Assembly: GCA_013152355.1 (NCBI GenBank)
Contig: JAADGO010000069.1
Coordinates: forward strand, 1 to 32,932
Direction of reading: 5' to 3'
Source: Chlorobiota bacterium
GTDB lineage: Bacteria > Bacteroidota > Bacteroidia > Bacteroidales > Prolixibacteraceae
DNA: 32,932 nt
Below, piece after piece: positions 17,521 to 28,442 of the stretch. The translations under genes and the position numbers were made by a program. Positions within the stretch are counted from its first letter, which is position 1; each line of letters starts with the position of its first letter. Below the pieces are notes generated by a model that searched no databases, had not been told where the DNA came from, and saw only the letters and a program-made list of their open reading frames with translations.

Positions 17521-19473
17521 ATGAAGGCTATACGAACAAAATATTATTATGCATTACTCCTGAGTTGGACAATATTAATTGGTTTGCTAATCTGTTTAGA
17601 AATATTTAGAATTAAAGAAGAAGCTGATAATCTTGCAAAAACGGAAGCACGTGCAAACTTCAACAAAGGCCTGGCAATACGCTCCTGGGCATCTTCGCAT
17701 GGGGGAGAGTACACCCCGGTTTATAATATAATACGGCCCGGCCCGGCTCTTTCACATATTCAGGAAAACGATATTGAACCACCGGCAGGAAAGGATTTAA
17801 TTTTGAAGGGCACTGCATATATAACGAGTCAACCAGACGAATATTATATTGAATATTATGGAGTTGTAGGGCACTTAACAAGTAAAGAATTATTGAGTCC
17901 CGAAAAGAAACCTGACGAGTGGGAACTTAATGCGTTAAACCAATTTGAGGCAGGCATAAAAGAGGTAAGCGGATACTCCGATATCAACGGTGAATCGTAT
18001 TTACGGCTTATGCAACCGTTGATTATAAAACAATCGTGCCTGAGATGCCATGGCCACCAGGATTATAAAGTCGGCGATATTCGTGGAGGTATAGGCATCT
18101 CAATACCTATGAACCCAATATTGAAACGTGCTTCTCATCAAAAAAAGCGGAATATTTTTGCATTATCACTATTATGGGTTATCGGATTTATAGCCCTGTT
18201 CCTGGGCTATCGAAAGTTCGACAATAGTTTACGCAAACAGGAACAGGCAGAAAAAGACCTGGAAGCACAAAATAAAGAATATGCATTGCTCAATGAGGAG
18301 TATAAAACACAAAATGAAGAGTTGATAAAAGCCAAAGAAAAAGTTGAAGAAAGCGACCGCCTCAAAACCGAATTTATCAATAATATGTCGCATGAAATCC
18401 GGACACCAATGAACGGTATACTCGGGTTCTCAAACCTCTTAGGCAAATCAGGACTGACAAGTGAAGAACAAAAACTTTACATCAGTATAATTCAGAACAG
18501 CGGCAATCAATTATTACGAATTATTGACGATATCCTCGAAATCTCCAGACTTGGGACAAAGCATGTAAAAGTATTGGAGAATAAAGTTTGCCTGAACGAC
18601 CTATTATTAGAATTATTCTCAATCTTTGATATAAAAGCAAAAGAAAATAAAATACCACTATCTCTGAAGAAAGGGCTTTCAGATATAGATAGTGTAATAT
18701 TTACCGACAAAACAAAACTCAATAAAATATTGAGCAATCTGTTAGAAAACGCTTTGAAATTTACAAACGAAGGATTTATTGAATTTGGGTATACAGTTGT
18801 AAACAATGAAATAGAGATATATGTAAAAGACACGGGGATCGGAATAAAGGCAGATAAGCAGAAAATAATATTTGAGCGGTTTTTGCAGGAAGATGAAAAC
18901 ACTTCCCCAAGTTACGGAGGACTCGGACTTGGCTTATCAATTACCAAAGAAAATACAGAATTACTCGGCGGGAGAATATATGTGGAATCCGAAAAAGGAA
19001 AAGGCTCAACCTTTTTTGTCAGGATTCCGTATAAACCGGCATATCCAAATACTGACGCTACGAGCCAGCCGCCATTCGACAATCAAAAGCCAGATGTTGA
19101 AAAATATACGATATTAATTGTAGAAGACGAAGAGGCAAACTATTTATACCTGAAAATATTATTAGAAGGGTTGGATCTGAACATAGCAATATTACATGCA
19201 AAGAACGGTAAAGAAGCAGTTGAAATGTGCAAGGCTAATCCCAAAATAGATTTTGTTTTAATGGATTTAAAGATGCCGGTTATGAACGGGTATGAGGCCA
19301 CAAAGCAGATAAAAAAATTTCGCCCTGGGTTGCCGGTAGTTGCACAAACAGCATACTCAACAACGGAAGACAAGAATAAAGCAATTTCAGCAGGGTGCGA
19401 TGATTTTATTCCAAAACCCATAAGTAAAGAGGTACTCATATCAATGATAAATAAGTACCTGATAACAAAGTAA
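17521..19473 (+). CDS. Hybrid sensor histidine kinase with DUF3365 (Tll0287-like) c-heme sensor and C-terminal receiver
   Basis: Periplasmic domain with SCLRCHGHQDYKVGDIRGGIGISIPM; HisKA MSHEIRTPMNGILGFSNLL; HATPase DTGIGIKADKQKIIFERFLQ..GGLGLGLSIT; REC ILIVEDEEANYLYLK...VLMDLKMPVMNGYEA. Confidence 0.92.
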   Translation: MKAIRTKYYYALLLSWTILIGLLICLEIFRIKEEADNLAKTEARANFNKGLAIRSWASSHGGEYTPVYNIIRPGPALSHIQENDIEPPAGKDLILKGTAYITSQPDEYYIEYYGVVGHLTSKELLSPEKKPDEWELNALNQFEAGIKEVSGYSDINGESYLRLMQPLIIKQSCLRCHGHQDYKVGDIRGGIGISIPMNPILKRASHQKKRNIFALSLLWVIGFIALFLGYRKFDNSLRKQEQAEKDLEAQNKEYALLNEEYKTQNEELIKAKEKVEESDRLKTEFINNMSHEIRTPMNGILGFSNLLGKSGLTSEEQKLYISIIQNSGNQLLRIIDDILEISRLGTKHVKVLENKVCLNDLLLELFSIFDIKAKENKIPLSLKKGLSDIDSVIFTDKTKLNKILSNLLENALKFTNEGFIEFGYTVVNNEIEIYVKDTGIGIKADKQKIIFERFLQEDENTSPSYGGLGLGLSITKENTELLGGRIYVESEKGKGSTFFVRIPYKPAYPNTDATSQPPFDNQKPDVEKYTILIVEDEEANYLYLKILLEGLDLNIAILHAKNGKEAVEMCKANPKIDFVLMDLKMPVMNGYEATKQIKKFRPGLPVVAQTAYSTTEDKNKAISAGCDDFIPKPISKEVLISMINKYLITK

Positions 19474-19586
19474 ACAACTTCATTGAGTCCCGTTTCTGCA
19501 TAGCACCTTAATAGGTTCTCTCTTTTGTTGTTTCCTTTTGTGAGATTTTTTTGTAATATTATAGCCAAAGATTATAGGAGGAATAA

Positions 19587-20615
19587 ATGACAAATCAAAT
19601 CAGCAAGCCTAGGACTTTAACCCTTTTTATAGTAATCAGCCTGTATGTATTTTATACCCCATTGCTGTTAGCACAAAAAAACGAAATAAGAAATAATCAT
19701 TTAAAAATAAAAGTTGCTGCTGCTCAGATATTAACAGATTATGACATTGAAAATAATGAGAAGAAAATTTCTAATGCAATTAAAGAAGCCCATGATGCCG
19801 GTTGTGAAATTATTATTTTTCATGAAGGATGTTTAACCGGGTATCCTGATGAAAACGAAATAAAGAACATTGATTTCTCAAAAGTCCGTGCGGCAGAAAG
19901 AAGGATATGCAGTTTAAGCAAAAAATATAAGATAGCAATATTATTAGGGAGTACCTCTGAAGAAGATGGCAGGTATTATAATTATGTGCTGATAGCAAAT
20001 GAAGACGGTAATGTACTTGGACTATACAATAAAACGTGGCGGGCAGGCGAACGTTATTATGAAGCAGGAGAAGGCCCTGTTATTTTTACTGTTGCAGGAG
20101 TTGACGCAACGGTAATTATTTGCCATGACTTACGCTATCCCGAACTTGCAAGGCTTGGCGTTGCAGCCGGAGCAAAAATTATATTTATCTCAAATAATGA
20201 GAGTGGTGTCACTCATGAGAATAAATTATTGGGCTACCGCTCAATGCAAATTGCACGTGCAACAGAAAATATGGTATATGCAGTGATGAGTAATTCGCCT
20301 GCCGACCCAAAAGATGTAACTCGTAGAAACTGTTCACACGGGAATTCTAAAATTGTTGACCCTTTAGGGAATATTATTGATGAAGCGACCTCATTTGAAG
20401 AAAGGCTGGTTGTAGGTATTATTGACCTGGATAAAGCTAATCGGACAACAGTATTGCGTACAATGGGAGAAGATGAAGGCTCAAAGAATTTTTATGGTGT
20501 AGAGTGTGAAAATATTACATATAAAAAGTGGGTTATGGACGGATTAAAGTTAGTTCATCGGTTAGATGGCAAGAATATCCCCAAATACCTGATGAATATA
20601 GAGGATTTAGATTAG
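19587..20615 (+). CDS. Carbon-nitrogen hydrolase (nitrilase superfamily) with N-terminal signal-like segment
   Basis: Nitrilase triad contexts FHEGCLTGYP (E), YNKTWRAGERYY (K), ICHDLRYPELAR (C); hydrophobic N-terminus ending LLLAQKN. Confidence 0.88.
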   Translation: MTNQISKPRTLTLFIVISLYVFYTPLLLAQKNEIRNNHLKIKVAAAQILTDYDIENNEKKISNAIKEAHDAGCEIIIFHEGCLTGYPDENEIKNIDFSKVRAAERRICSLSKKYKIAILLGSTSEEDGRYYNYVLIANEDGNVLGLYNKTWRAGERYYEAGEGPVIFTVAGVDATVIICHDLRYPELARLGVAAGAKIIFISNNESGVTHENKLLGYRSMQIARATENMVYAVMSNSPADPKDVTRRNCSHGNSKIVDPLGNIIDEATSFEERLVVGIIDLDKANRTTVLRTMGEDEGSKNFYGVECENITYKKWVMDGLKLVHRLDGKNIPKYLMNIEDLD

Positions 20616-21383
<768 letters not shown>

Positions 21384-21442
21384 ATAAAATTGCCTAACAA
21401 TTGCTTTTATACTTTAAGCCCCGATAAATCTAATTTGCTATA

Positions 21443-22693
21443 CTATTTCAATACTATCCGGGCTGTCCTTCGGGTTGTTTGCTCAATATACACCCTCCGC
21501 CCTTTGGTGTAGCCTGCAATTACTTCATCGGTATAATACCTTATAGTAACCATCTCAAGGCCCGAATTGTATTTTACTTCATAGGTTTTCGCCAGCTCCT
21601 TGATAATATTCTCAATGCCGTTCTCGGGCATGTCAACAACCAGGTTTAAGTCGATGGCCGACAACTGGAAAAGGTTCACCCTTACATGTATCCCGGTAAA
21701 ATGTTTTAGTACTTTGGCTGCATGGCCAATACCAACAAATGAAAAATCGACAGGCGACAATGTGATAAGCACCTGGTTCTGTTTGATAATATACACCGGC
21801 ATCAATTCCAGTATATAATCAACATTATGGATAACCGTCCCCTCCGAGCCAGGATCAAGGAAAGACCTGACATACAAGGGTATATTTTTATTCTGAAGCG
21901 GCTTGATGGTTTTCGGGTGGATAATTTTAGCCCCGGAATGCGACATTTCAATCGCTTCGCGGTACGAAAGTTCATTGAGCATCTGAGTAGCCGGGAGTAA
22001 TTTCGGGTCGGCATTTAATACCCCGGGTACATCTTTCCAGATAGCCAAATATTCTGCATCCAGTACATTCGCGATAATGGCTCCCGTAAAATCAGAACCT
22101 TCGCGCCCAAGAGATGTGCTACTATTCTCAATAGTTGAACCAATAAACCCCTGGGTAAGGTAAAGGTTTGTATCCACAAAATTAAATGATTCGGAAACCA
22201 ACAGGTTAGTGTCATCCCAGTTTACTTTAGCTTCCCTGTATGTATCATCGGTTTTCAAACAGGTTCGAATATCAACCCAATTATTGGCAATGCCGGTTTC
22301 ATTAAGGTAACAACTTATAATGGTAGTCGAAAGCAACTCGCCATAGCATATAAGCTGGTCGTACTCATAATCATAATGGCGGGAAGGAGGTTCTTGTAAA
22401 TGTGCTTCCAGTTCCCTAAACAGGCTGTTTATCTTTCCGGGTACTCTTTCTTCACTGCCAAATAATTCAATACAAATATTCAAATGGAAAGACTTAGCTT
22501 GTTTAAATATTTGCCATTTCCCTTCTTCATTCCTGAAATAATGCCTCACCAATTCTTCAAAGAGGTTGGTCATTTCCCCCATTGCAGAAACAACCACAAC
22601 CAGATTCCCATCGCAGGCACGTATTATTTCCCCGATATTCTTTACCGAATCAGCATCTTTCACCGATGCCCCGCCAAATTTAAAAACCTTCAT
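21443..22693 (-). CDS. lysC: Aspartate kinase
   Basis: MKVFKFGGASVKDADSVKN, LGREGSDFTGAIIANVLDAEYLAIWKDVPGV, SYREAIEMSHSGAKIIHPKTI. Confidence 0.93.
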   Translation of the reverse strand: MKVFKFGGASVKDADSVKNIGEIIRACDGNLVVVVSAMGEMTNLFEELVRHYFRNEEGKWQIFKQAKSFHLNICIELFGSEERVPGKINSLFRELEAHLQEPPSRHYDYEYDQLICYGELLSTTIISCYLNETGIANNWVDIRTCLKTDDTYREAKVNWDDTNLLVSESFNFVDTNLYLTQGFIGSTIENSSTSLGREGSDFTGAIIANVLDAEYLAIWKDVPGVLNADPKLLPATQMLNELSYREAIEMSHSGAKIIHPKTIKPLQNKNIPLYVRSFLDPGSEGTVIHNVDYILELMPVYIIKQNQVLITLSPVDFSFVGIGHAAKVLKHFTGIHVRVNLFQLSAIDLNLVVDMPENGIENIIKELAKTYEVKYNSGLEMVTIRYYTDEVIAGYTKGRRVYIEQTTRRTARIVLK

Positions 22694-22831
22694 ATTTATT
22701 TAATTATACGGTGGTAAAACTAACAAAAAGGCACATTGGGTACTTGAAAAAGTATTAAATTTCTAAAAGACTGGTTAAAAATTTTTAATTTTAGGAGGTA
22801 ATGAATTATGAGTCCATAAAACAGGGAACCT

Positions 22832-23656
22832 ATGAATTTATCTTCGAAAGTAACTTTAAACAATGGCATTGAAATGCCCTGGGTTGGGCTGGGAGTATTC
22901 CAGTCGGAAGATGGCGGTGAGGTAATAAACGCTGTCAGGTATGCCATCGGCTGCGGTTACCGTAGCATCGACACTGCTGCCGTATACATGAATGAAAAGG
23001 GAGTTGGAATAGCTGTTAAGGAAAGCGGGGTGCCCCGCAACGAACTTTTTATTACCTCAAAGGTCTGGAATACCGACCAGGGTTATCATTCAACACTCCG
23101 TGCATTCGGCGAAAGTATTGAGAAACTTCAAATGGACTATTTAGACTTATACCTGATCCATTGGCCAAAAGGAAATCGCTCTATAGAAACCTGGAAAGCA
23201 ATGGAAGAGTTGTACAGCCAGGGGAAAATCAAAGCCATAGGGGTAAGTAATTTTATGGTTCATCATTTAAACGAATTCCTTCCCGAATGTAAAATTACCC
23301 CGGCAGTAAACCAGGTAGAGTTCCACCCTGAATTAGTCCAACCAGAGTTGTTAGAATTTTGTAAAGAGAATGCTATCCAGTTGGAAGCCTGGAGCCCTAT
23401 TATGAAAGGGAGGGTAAATGATATCCCTGTTTTGCAGGCCCTGGCAGCAAAATATGGGAAGACTCCTGCACAAATTACTCTTCGGTGGGACTTGCAAAAA
23501 GGAGTGGTTACTATTCCAAAGTCGGTTACACCCAAACGTATTCAATCGAATATACAGATTTTCGACTTCGAATTGAGTGATGAGGATATGGCAAAAATTG
23601 ACCGCCTGGACAAAAATAAACGTATTGGCCCCGACCCGGATAATATTGCATTTTAG
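22832..23656 (+). CDS. Aldo/keto reductase
   Basis: MPWVGLGVFQ, GYRSIDTAAVYMNEKGVG, LYLIHWPKG, IKAIGVSNF, IPKSVTPKRIQSN. Confidence 0.95.
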   Translation: MNLSSKVTLNNGIEMPWVGLGVFQSEDGGEVINAVRYAIGCGYRSIDTAAVYMNEKGVGIAVKESGVPRNELFITSKVWNTDQGYHSTLRAFGESIEKLQMDYLDLYLIHWPKGNRSIETWKAMEELYSQGKIKAIGVSNFMVHHLNEFLPECKITPAVNQVEFHPELVQPELLEFCKENAIQLEAWSPIMKGRVNDIPVLQALAAKYGKTPAQITLRWDLQKGVVTIPKSVTPKRIQSNIQIFDFELSDEDMAKIDRLDKNKRIGPDPDNIAF

Positions 23657-23715
23657 AAGTGCCCTTAAATTCTTTTTACTTCTTATTTCATCACAGGCAT
23701 ATTCAACAAAAAGTA

Positions 23716-23746
23716 TGCAGATTTGAAGTTGTACTTCAAATTTGCA
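23716..23746. repeat. 14-bp inverted repeat (3-nt spacer) immediately upstream of DUF4143 ATPase
   Basis: tgcagatttgaagt-tgt-acttcaaatttgca, 13/14 arm matches. Confidence 0.65.
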
Positions 23747-23750
23747 TAAA

Positions 23751-24911
23751 ATGTATATCCAACGAGAACTTGAGGCAGAGATCCTGGCTGGAGCAAACAG
23801 TTTCCCGGTTGTAACATTAACCGGCCCACGGCAATCAGGCAAAACAACCTTGTTAAAACACCTGTTCCCTGATAAAAAATATATCTCTCTCGAGAATCCT
23901 CTCGACTATGAATATGCGTTGAACGATTCAAATGGGTTCCTGAATGATAACCTCGATGGGGTTATTCTCGATGAAGTCCAACGTGTCCCAGATTTGTTAT
24001 CCTACATTCAAGGGATTGTTGATGACCACAATAAACCCGGGCAGTTTATCTTATCCGGCAGCCAGCAATTTAATTTAATGAGCGGTATTACCCAGTCACT
24101 TGCCGGGCGCACCGCAATCTATACACTTTTCCCTTTTAATTTTAAAGAATTGAATACCAGAAATGAAAAAGAGGTTAATGAAATTTTGTATAAAGGATTT
24201 TACCCAAGAATCTGGGATGCCAATCTTTTACCTACAAAAGTGTATTTAGACTATTTCGAGACCTATATTCAAAGAGATTTAAGGCAATTGGTGAATATAA
24301 AAGATTTGAATCTTTTCAGGAGGTTTGTGAAATTATGCGCAGGAAGAGTAGGGCAGATATTTGTAGCGAGCCAACTCGCCAATGAAATTGGAGTTTCAGT
24401 TCATACCATAAATTCATGGTTGTCGATTTTAGAAACATCTTACATTATCTTTCAATTACCACCATACCACACCAACATAAAAAAAAGATTGACAAAATCC
24501 AGGAAGATTTATTTTTATGATGTTGGTTTGGCATGCGCAATTTTAGGGATTCAACAACCCGGGCATTTGGATGGCTACCCTTTGCGTGGTGCATTATTTG
24601 AAAATCTGGTTGTATCTGAAATAATTAAGTCAAGGAAGAATAAAGGGTTGACTGATAATTATTTCTTTTTCCGCGACAGCAATCAAAATGAAGTAGATTT
24701 AATTCTTGATAATATATTAAAGATTGATGCTATTGAAATAAAGTCATCAGAAACATTCAACAAAAATTTATTGAAGGGCTTAAACTTCATTCGGAAAATT
24801 TTACCTAAAAAAGTAAACAGGACTATCCTTTGTTATGCTGGTACGAATGAACATTCATACCTTGATCACGAGTTAATTAATTTTAAGAATATTTCTATGA
24901 AATTGGAATAA
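23751..24911 (+). CDS. AAA_14/DUF4143 family ATP-binding protein
   Basis: Walker A LTGPRQSGKTTLLKHLF, Walker B DGVILDEVQRVPDLLSYIQ, ILSGSQQFNLM; DUF4143-like C-terminus. Supplied ORF begins at TTG 23742; ATG at 23751 preferred. Confidence 0.9.
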   Translation: MYIQRELEAEILAGANSFPVVTLTGPRQSGKTTLLKHLFPDKKYISLENPLDYEYALNDSNGFLNDNLDGVILDEVQRVPDLLSYIQGIVDDHNKPGQFILSGSQQFNLMSGITQSLAGRTAIYTLFPFNFKELNTRNEKEVNEILYKGFYPRIWDANLLPTKVYLDYFETYIQRDLRQLVNIKDLNLFRRFVKLCAGRVGQIFVASQLANEIGVSVHTINSWLSILETSYIIFQLPPYHTNIKKRLTKSRKIYFYDVGLACAILGIQQPGHLDGYPLRGALFENLVVSEIIKSRKNKGLTDNYFFFRDSNQNEVDLILDNILKIDAIEIKSSETFNKNLLKGLNFIRKILPKKVNRTILCYAGTNEHSYLDHELINFKNISMKLE

Positions 24912-25021
24912 TAATTAAACAACTTCTGTTTGAACTTATCATTAAATATTAAGGGAATGTTTATAAAAACCGGTGATTTTACAAACCTGCTTGTTTTTTT
25001 AGCATTACTTTTGCCCTCAGA

Positions 25022-25432
25022 TTGTTACAAAGCAATCATTTACCTTTTTTTGTGGCAGACTTAAATCGAAATGGTTCAGTTTTGAAAAAGAGGCCTGAAA
25101 ATAATAAAGTAATTCTCTATGCTGCAATTGCAGTAGTAGGGGTTTTCTCGTATCTTGGGAATATGAATTTTAATTTCAAAGAAGAAGGGGCTTTGAATAA
25201 TGCCGGTTCATGTACCGTCAATTTATCTGAGGACTATTCGCCGGCCACATATTTTTATATGGAAGATATTGACTCGGAGTACCTTCTAAAGAAAAAATGT
25301 TTTGTAATACTGAAGTTTAACCCAAATGTTATTAAAGAAACGGTTCAGATAAATGAATCGTATTTCCTTTTTGAAGATTTATCTTCCACTCCGGGCCTTA
25401 TTATGCATAACCTGCCCCCACCCATAGGTTAA
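25022..25432 (+). CDS. Hypothetical protein, start uncertain
   Basis: Open frame only, begins at TTG with no upstream ATG; hydrophobic stretch VILYAAIAVVGVFSYLG. Confidence 0.3.
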   Translation: MLQSNHLPFFVADLNRNGSVLKKRPENNKVILYAAIAVVGVFSYLGNMNFNFKEEGALNNAGSCTVNLSEDYSPATYFYMEDIDSEYLLKKKCFVILKFNPNVIKETVQINESYFLFEDLSSTPGLIMHNLPPPIG

Positions 25433-25520
25433 CTCATATATACCCTCAATTTTGTTCATTCTAAATACATTATTGGGCTGCAGTGATTGTTCTGTTTAAT
25501 TTATTTAAAATATATAAACC

Positions 25521-26984
25521 ATGCAAAACCGCAGGTTTAATTTATTCCTGATTGTTTACTTTATCTCTTTAATACTGCTAATAGAGAGCCTCTTCTTCCT
25601 TTTAGCTGTAATTGTATCGTTCATTTACCGGGAAGCGATAAGAGAAGATATGATATATTCTTTCCTTGTTTTATTTATCCCCGGGGTGACGCTCTATATT
25701 GCAACTTTCAATAAAAAAATCAATAACATAACACGGAAAGAGAGCATACTGATTGTGGGTTCAGGATGGATTATTATGGCTCTTTTAGGGGCACTGCCAT
25801 ATATAATTACACAAACAATACCCCGGTTTAGTGATGCCTTTTTCGAGTCAATGTCAGGATTTACCACTACAGGGTCTTCTATCCTTAGGGATATTGAATC
25901 ATTGCCCCGAAGTATATTATTTTGGCGGAGTGAAACAAACTGGATTGGTGGTATGGGTATTATTGTACTGATAATTGCATTGGCTCCTATTGTGGCAGGC
26001 AACAGCAACTATTTGTATGGCTCGGAAATGTCGAATGTGGCAGATGAGAAGCTTATGGCCCGCTTTAAACAAAACGCACGGAATCTTTGGCTGGTGTATG
26101 TTGGCTTAACGGTTGCCGAAACAGTTATCCTTTATGGTGCAGGATTGTCATTCCTTGATAGTTTATGCCATTCGTTTTCGACAATAGCAACCGGCGGGTT
26201 TTCAATGAAGAATGCGAGTATTGCTGCCTACTCGCCTTTAATCCAATATATTGTTATGGTTTTTATGCTTCTGTCGGGCATGAACTTTACATTGCATGTA
26301 CTCAGCATCAGGAAACAGTTTAAAAAAGTAATCAAAAATGAAGAACTGCAACTGTACCTGTTCATTGTTGTTTTCACAGGGGCAGCTATTACTTTACAAC
26401 TGTTTTTTTGGAAGTCACTTCCACTTGAGGTTGCTTTCCGCGATGCCTTTTTTCAGGTTATCTCGGTCATTACAGCTACCGGTTTTACAACATCCGACTA
26501 TTTGGTCTGGCCAACAAGTGCTATTGCCATAATAATGTTATTGATGTTTATTGGTGCTTCTTCCGGTTCTACAGGAGGAGGGGTTAAAGTAATCAGGAAC
26601 CTGATTGCATTTAAAAAGATTAACATGCTGTTTAAGCAGATATTTTATCCAAAGGCAATCAATCAGATCAGGTATAATGGGCAGATATTGAAGAACCCAC
26701 AGGTCAACAGCATACTTGCATTTATAATATTATATTATTTTATCCTCGGGTTCGGCACACTGGTAATGTTAACGTTAGGGTTGGACAAGGCTACATCTTT
26801 TGGGGCAGTAATCACTACAATGGGAGGTGTTGGCCCCGGGTTCGGCATGGTAGGGCCTGCCGGCAACTTTGCAGATATTCCTGAATTTGGGAAATTTTTC
26901 CTTACAATAATCATGGTGTTAGGGCGCCTTGAAATTTACCCTGTACTAATTTTATTTACCCCCTGGTTTTGGAGGAACAGTTAA
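25521..26984 (+). CDS. trkH: TrkH family potassium uptake protein
   Basis: 487 aa; SGFTTTGSSILRDIESLPRSILFWRSETNWIGGMGIIVL, FSTIATGGFSMKN, ATGFTTSDY, TTMGGVGPGFG pore-loop motifs. Confidence 0.93.
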   Translation: MQNRRFNLFLIVYFISLILLIESLFFLLAVIVSFIYREAIREDMIYSFLVLFIPGVTLYIATFNKKINNITRKESILIVGSGWIIMALLGALPYIITQTIPRFSDAFFESMSGFTTTGSSILRDIESLPRSILFWRSETNWIGGMGIIVLIIALAPIVAGNSNYLYGSEMSNVADEKLMARFKQNARNLWLVYVGLTVAETVILYGAGLSFLDSLCHSFSTIATGGFSMKNASIAAYSPLIQYIVMVFMLLSGMNFTLHVLSIRKQFKKVIKNEELQLYLFIVVFTGAAITLQLFFWKSLPLEVAFRDAFFQVISVITATGFTTSDYLVWPTSAIAIIMLLMFIGASSGSTGGGVKVIRNLIAFKKINMLFKQIFYPKAINQIRYNGQILKNPQVNSILAFIILYYFILGFGTLVMLTLGLDKATSFGAVITTMGGVGPGFGMVGPAGNFADIPEFGKFFLTIIMVLGRLEIYPVLILFTPWFWRNS

Positions 26985-28373
26985 TGTGCAGGGAAAAATG
27001 ATTTTATCTCTGAAATAATCTTCTGTGCCAATGCTTCCGCCTCGTCCATCGATTTTGCTTCTGAATAAATACGGATTATCAGTTCTGTATTTGATTTTCG
27101 CAAGTGTACCCACGAATCGGCAAAGTCAATCTTCACCCCGTCAATGTCGGATACCTGTTCGTTTTGGTATTTTTCTTTCATTTTTGCAAGGATACCATCC
27201 ACATCAATCTCCGGGGTCAGTTCAATTTTATTTTTTGAGATAAAATAATTGGGGTATGTTTTCCTAAGTTCAGAACATTTTAACCCGCTTTTGGCAAGGA
27301 GAGTCAAAAACAGGGCAACTCCCACCAGTGCATCGCGTCCGCAATGGCTTTCGGGGTATATTATCCCCCCGTTACCTTCGCCGCCTATCACGGCATTGGT
27401 TTCTTTCATTGTTGCCACAACGTTTACCTCGCCAACAGCAGAGGCTGCATAGCTTTGCCCATGTTTTTCGGTTATGTCGCGCAATGCCCGGCTCGATGAT
27501 AAATTGGAGACAGTGTTACCCGGGGCCTGGCTGAGGATATAATCAGCAACGGCAACTAATGTATATTCTTCGTTGAACATTGTCCCGTCTTCATTAATAA
27601 TAGCCAGCCTGTCGACATCAGGGTCTACAACAAACCCCACGTCAACGCCTTTTTTACGGATTATTGCCGAAGTTTCCACGAGGTTTTCAGGGATTGGCTC
27701 AGGTGTATGGGCAAAATGCCCGTTAGGTTCGCAATTAATTTCAACAACCTCTTTTACGCCCAATGCTTTGAGTAATAGGGGAATGACAATCCCCCCAACC
27801 GAATTAACCGCATCAATGGCTACTTTAAAGCCGGCTTTTTTAATGGCCTCAACATCTACTAAAGCCAGGGGCAAGTACCTGCTCTATATGAGCCGAAGTG
27901 TAATCTTTTTTTGTAACTGCCCCAAGGTAATCAACTTCAACAAAATCAAAATCTTCGGCATCTGCTATTTCAAGGACTCTTGCCCCCTCTTCAGCGTTCA
28001 GGAACTCCCCTTTATTGTTCAGCAATTTTAATGCATTCCACTGCTTTGGGTTATGGCTGGCAGTAAGGATAATCCCACCATCGGCATTTTCTCCGGTCAC
28101 GGCAATTTCGGTGGTAGGTGTAGTTGCAAGCCCGATATTCACCACATCGCAACCCATGGCTACAAGGGTAGATATTACCAATGAACTAACCATTTCTCCT
28201 GATATCCTGGCATCGCGGCCAACCACAAGGGTTAATTTATTCTTTGAAGTTGCCGATTTAGCCCAACTCGTGTAAGCGGCTGTAAATTTTACAACATCTA
28301 AAGGGCTCAGCCCTTCACCGGGCTTACCGCCAATGGTGCCCCTGATTCCGGAAATCGATTTTATTAAGGTCAT
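26981..28373 (-). pseudogene. glmM: Phosphoglucosamine mutase-like gene split by an apparent 1-nt frameshift
   Basis: ORF 27849-28373 encodes the N-terminal part (SISGIRGTIGG, GRDARISGEM, TASHNPKQWNALK); ORF 26981-27874 encodes the remainder (VDPDVDRLAIINEDG, GGEGNGGIIYPESHCGRDALVG). Skipping one C in GCCCCTGG restores ...EQVLALALVDVEAIKKAG... Confidence 0.85.
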
Positions 28374-28442
28374 ATAAAGATTGTTTTGCTCAAAAATAAT
28401 AAAGCATGATGGAAATAAAAAATAACAGTTTTAGAAGCCTCC

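Noticed and set aside
27849-27874. Programmed +1 frameshift in glmM as primary interpretation
   Set aside because: The CTT-GCC-CCT context is not a classical slippery site I recognise; sequencing error or mutation is simpler.
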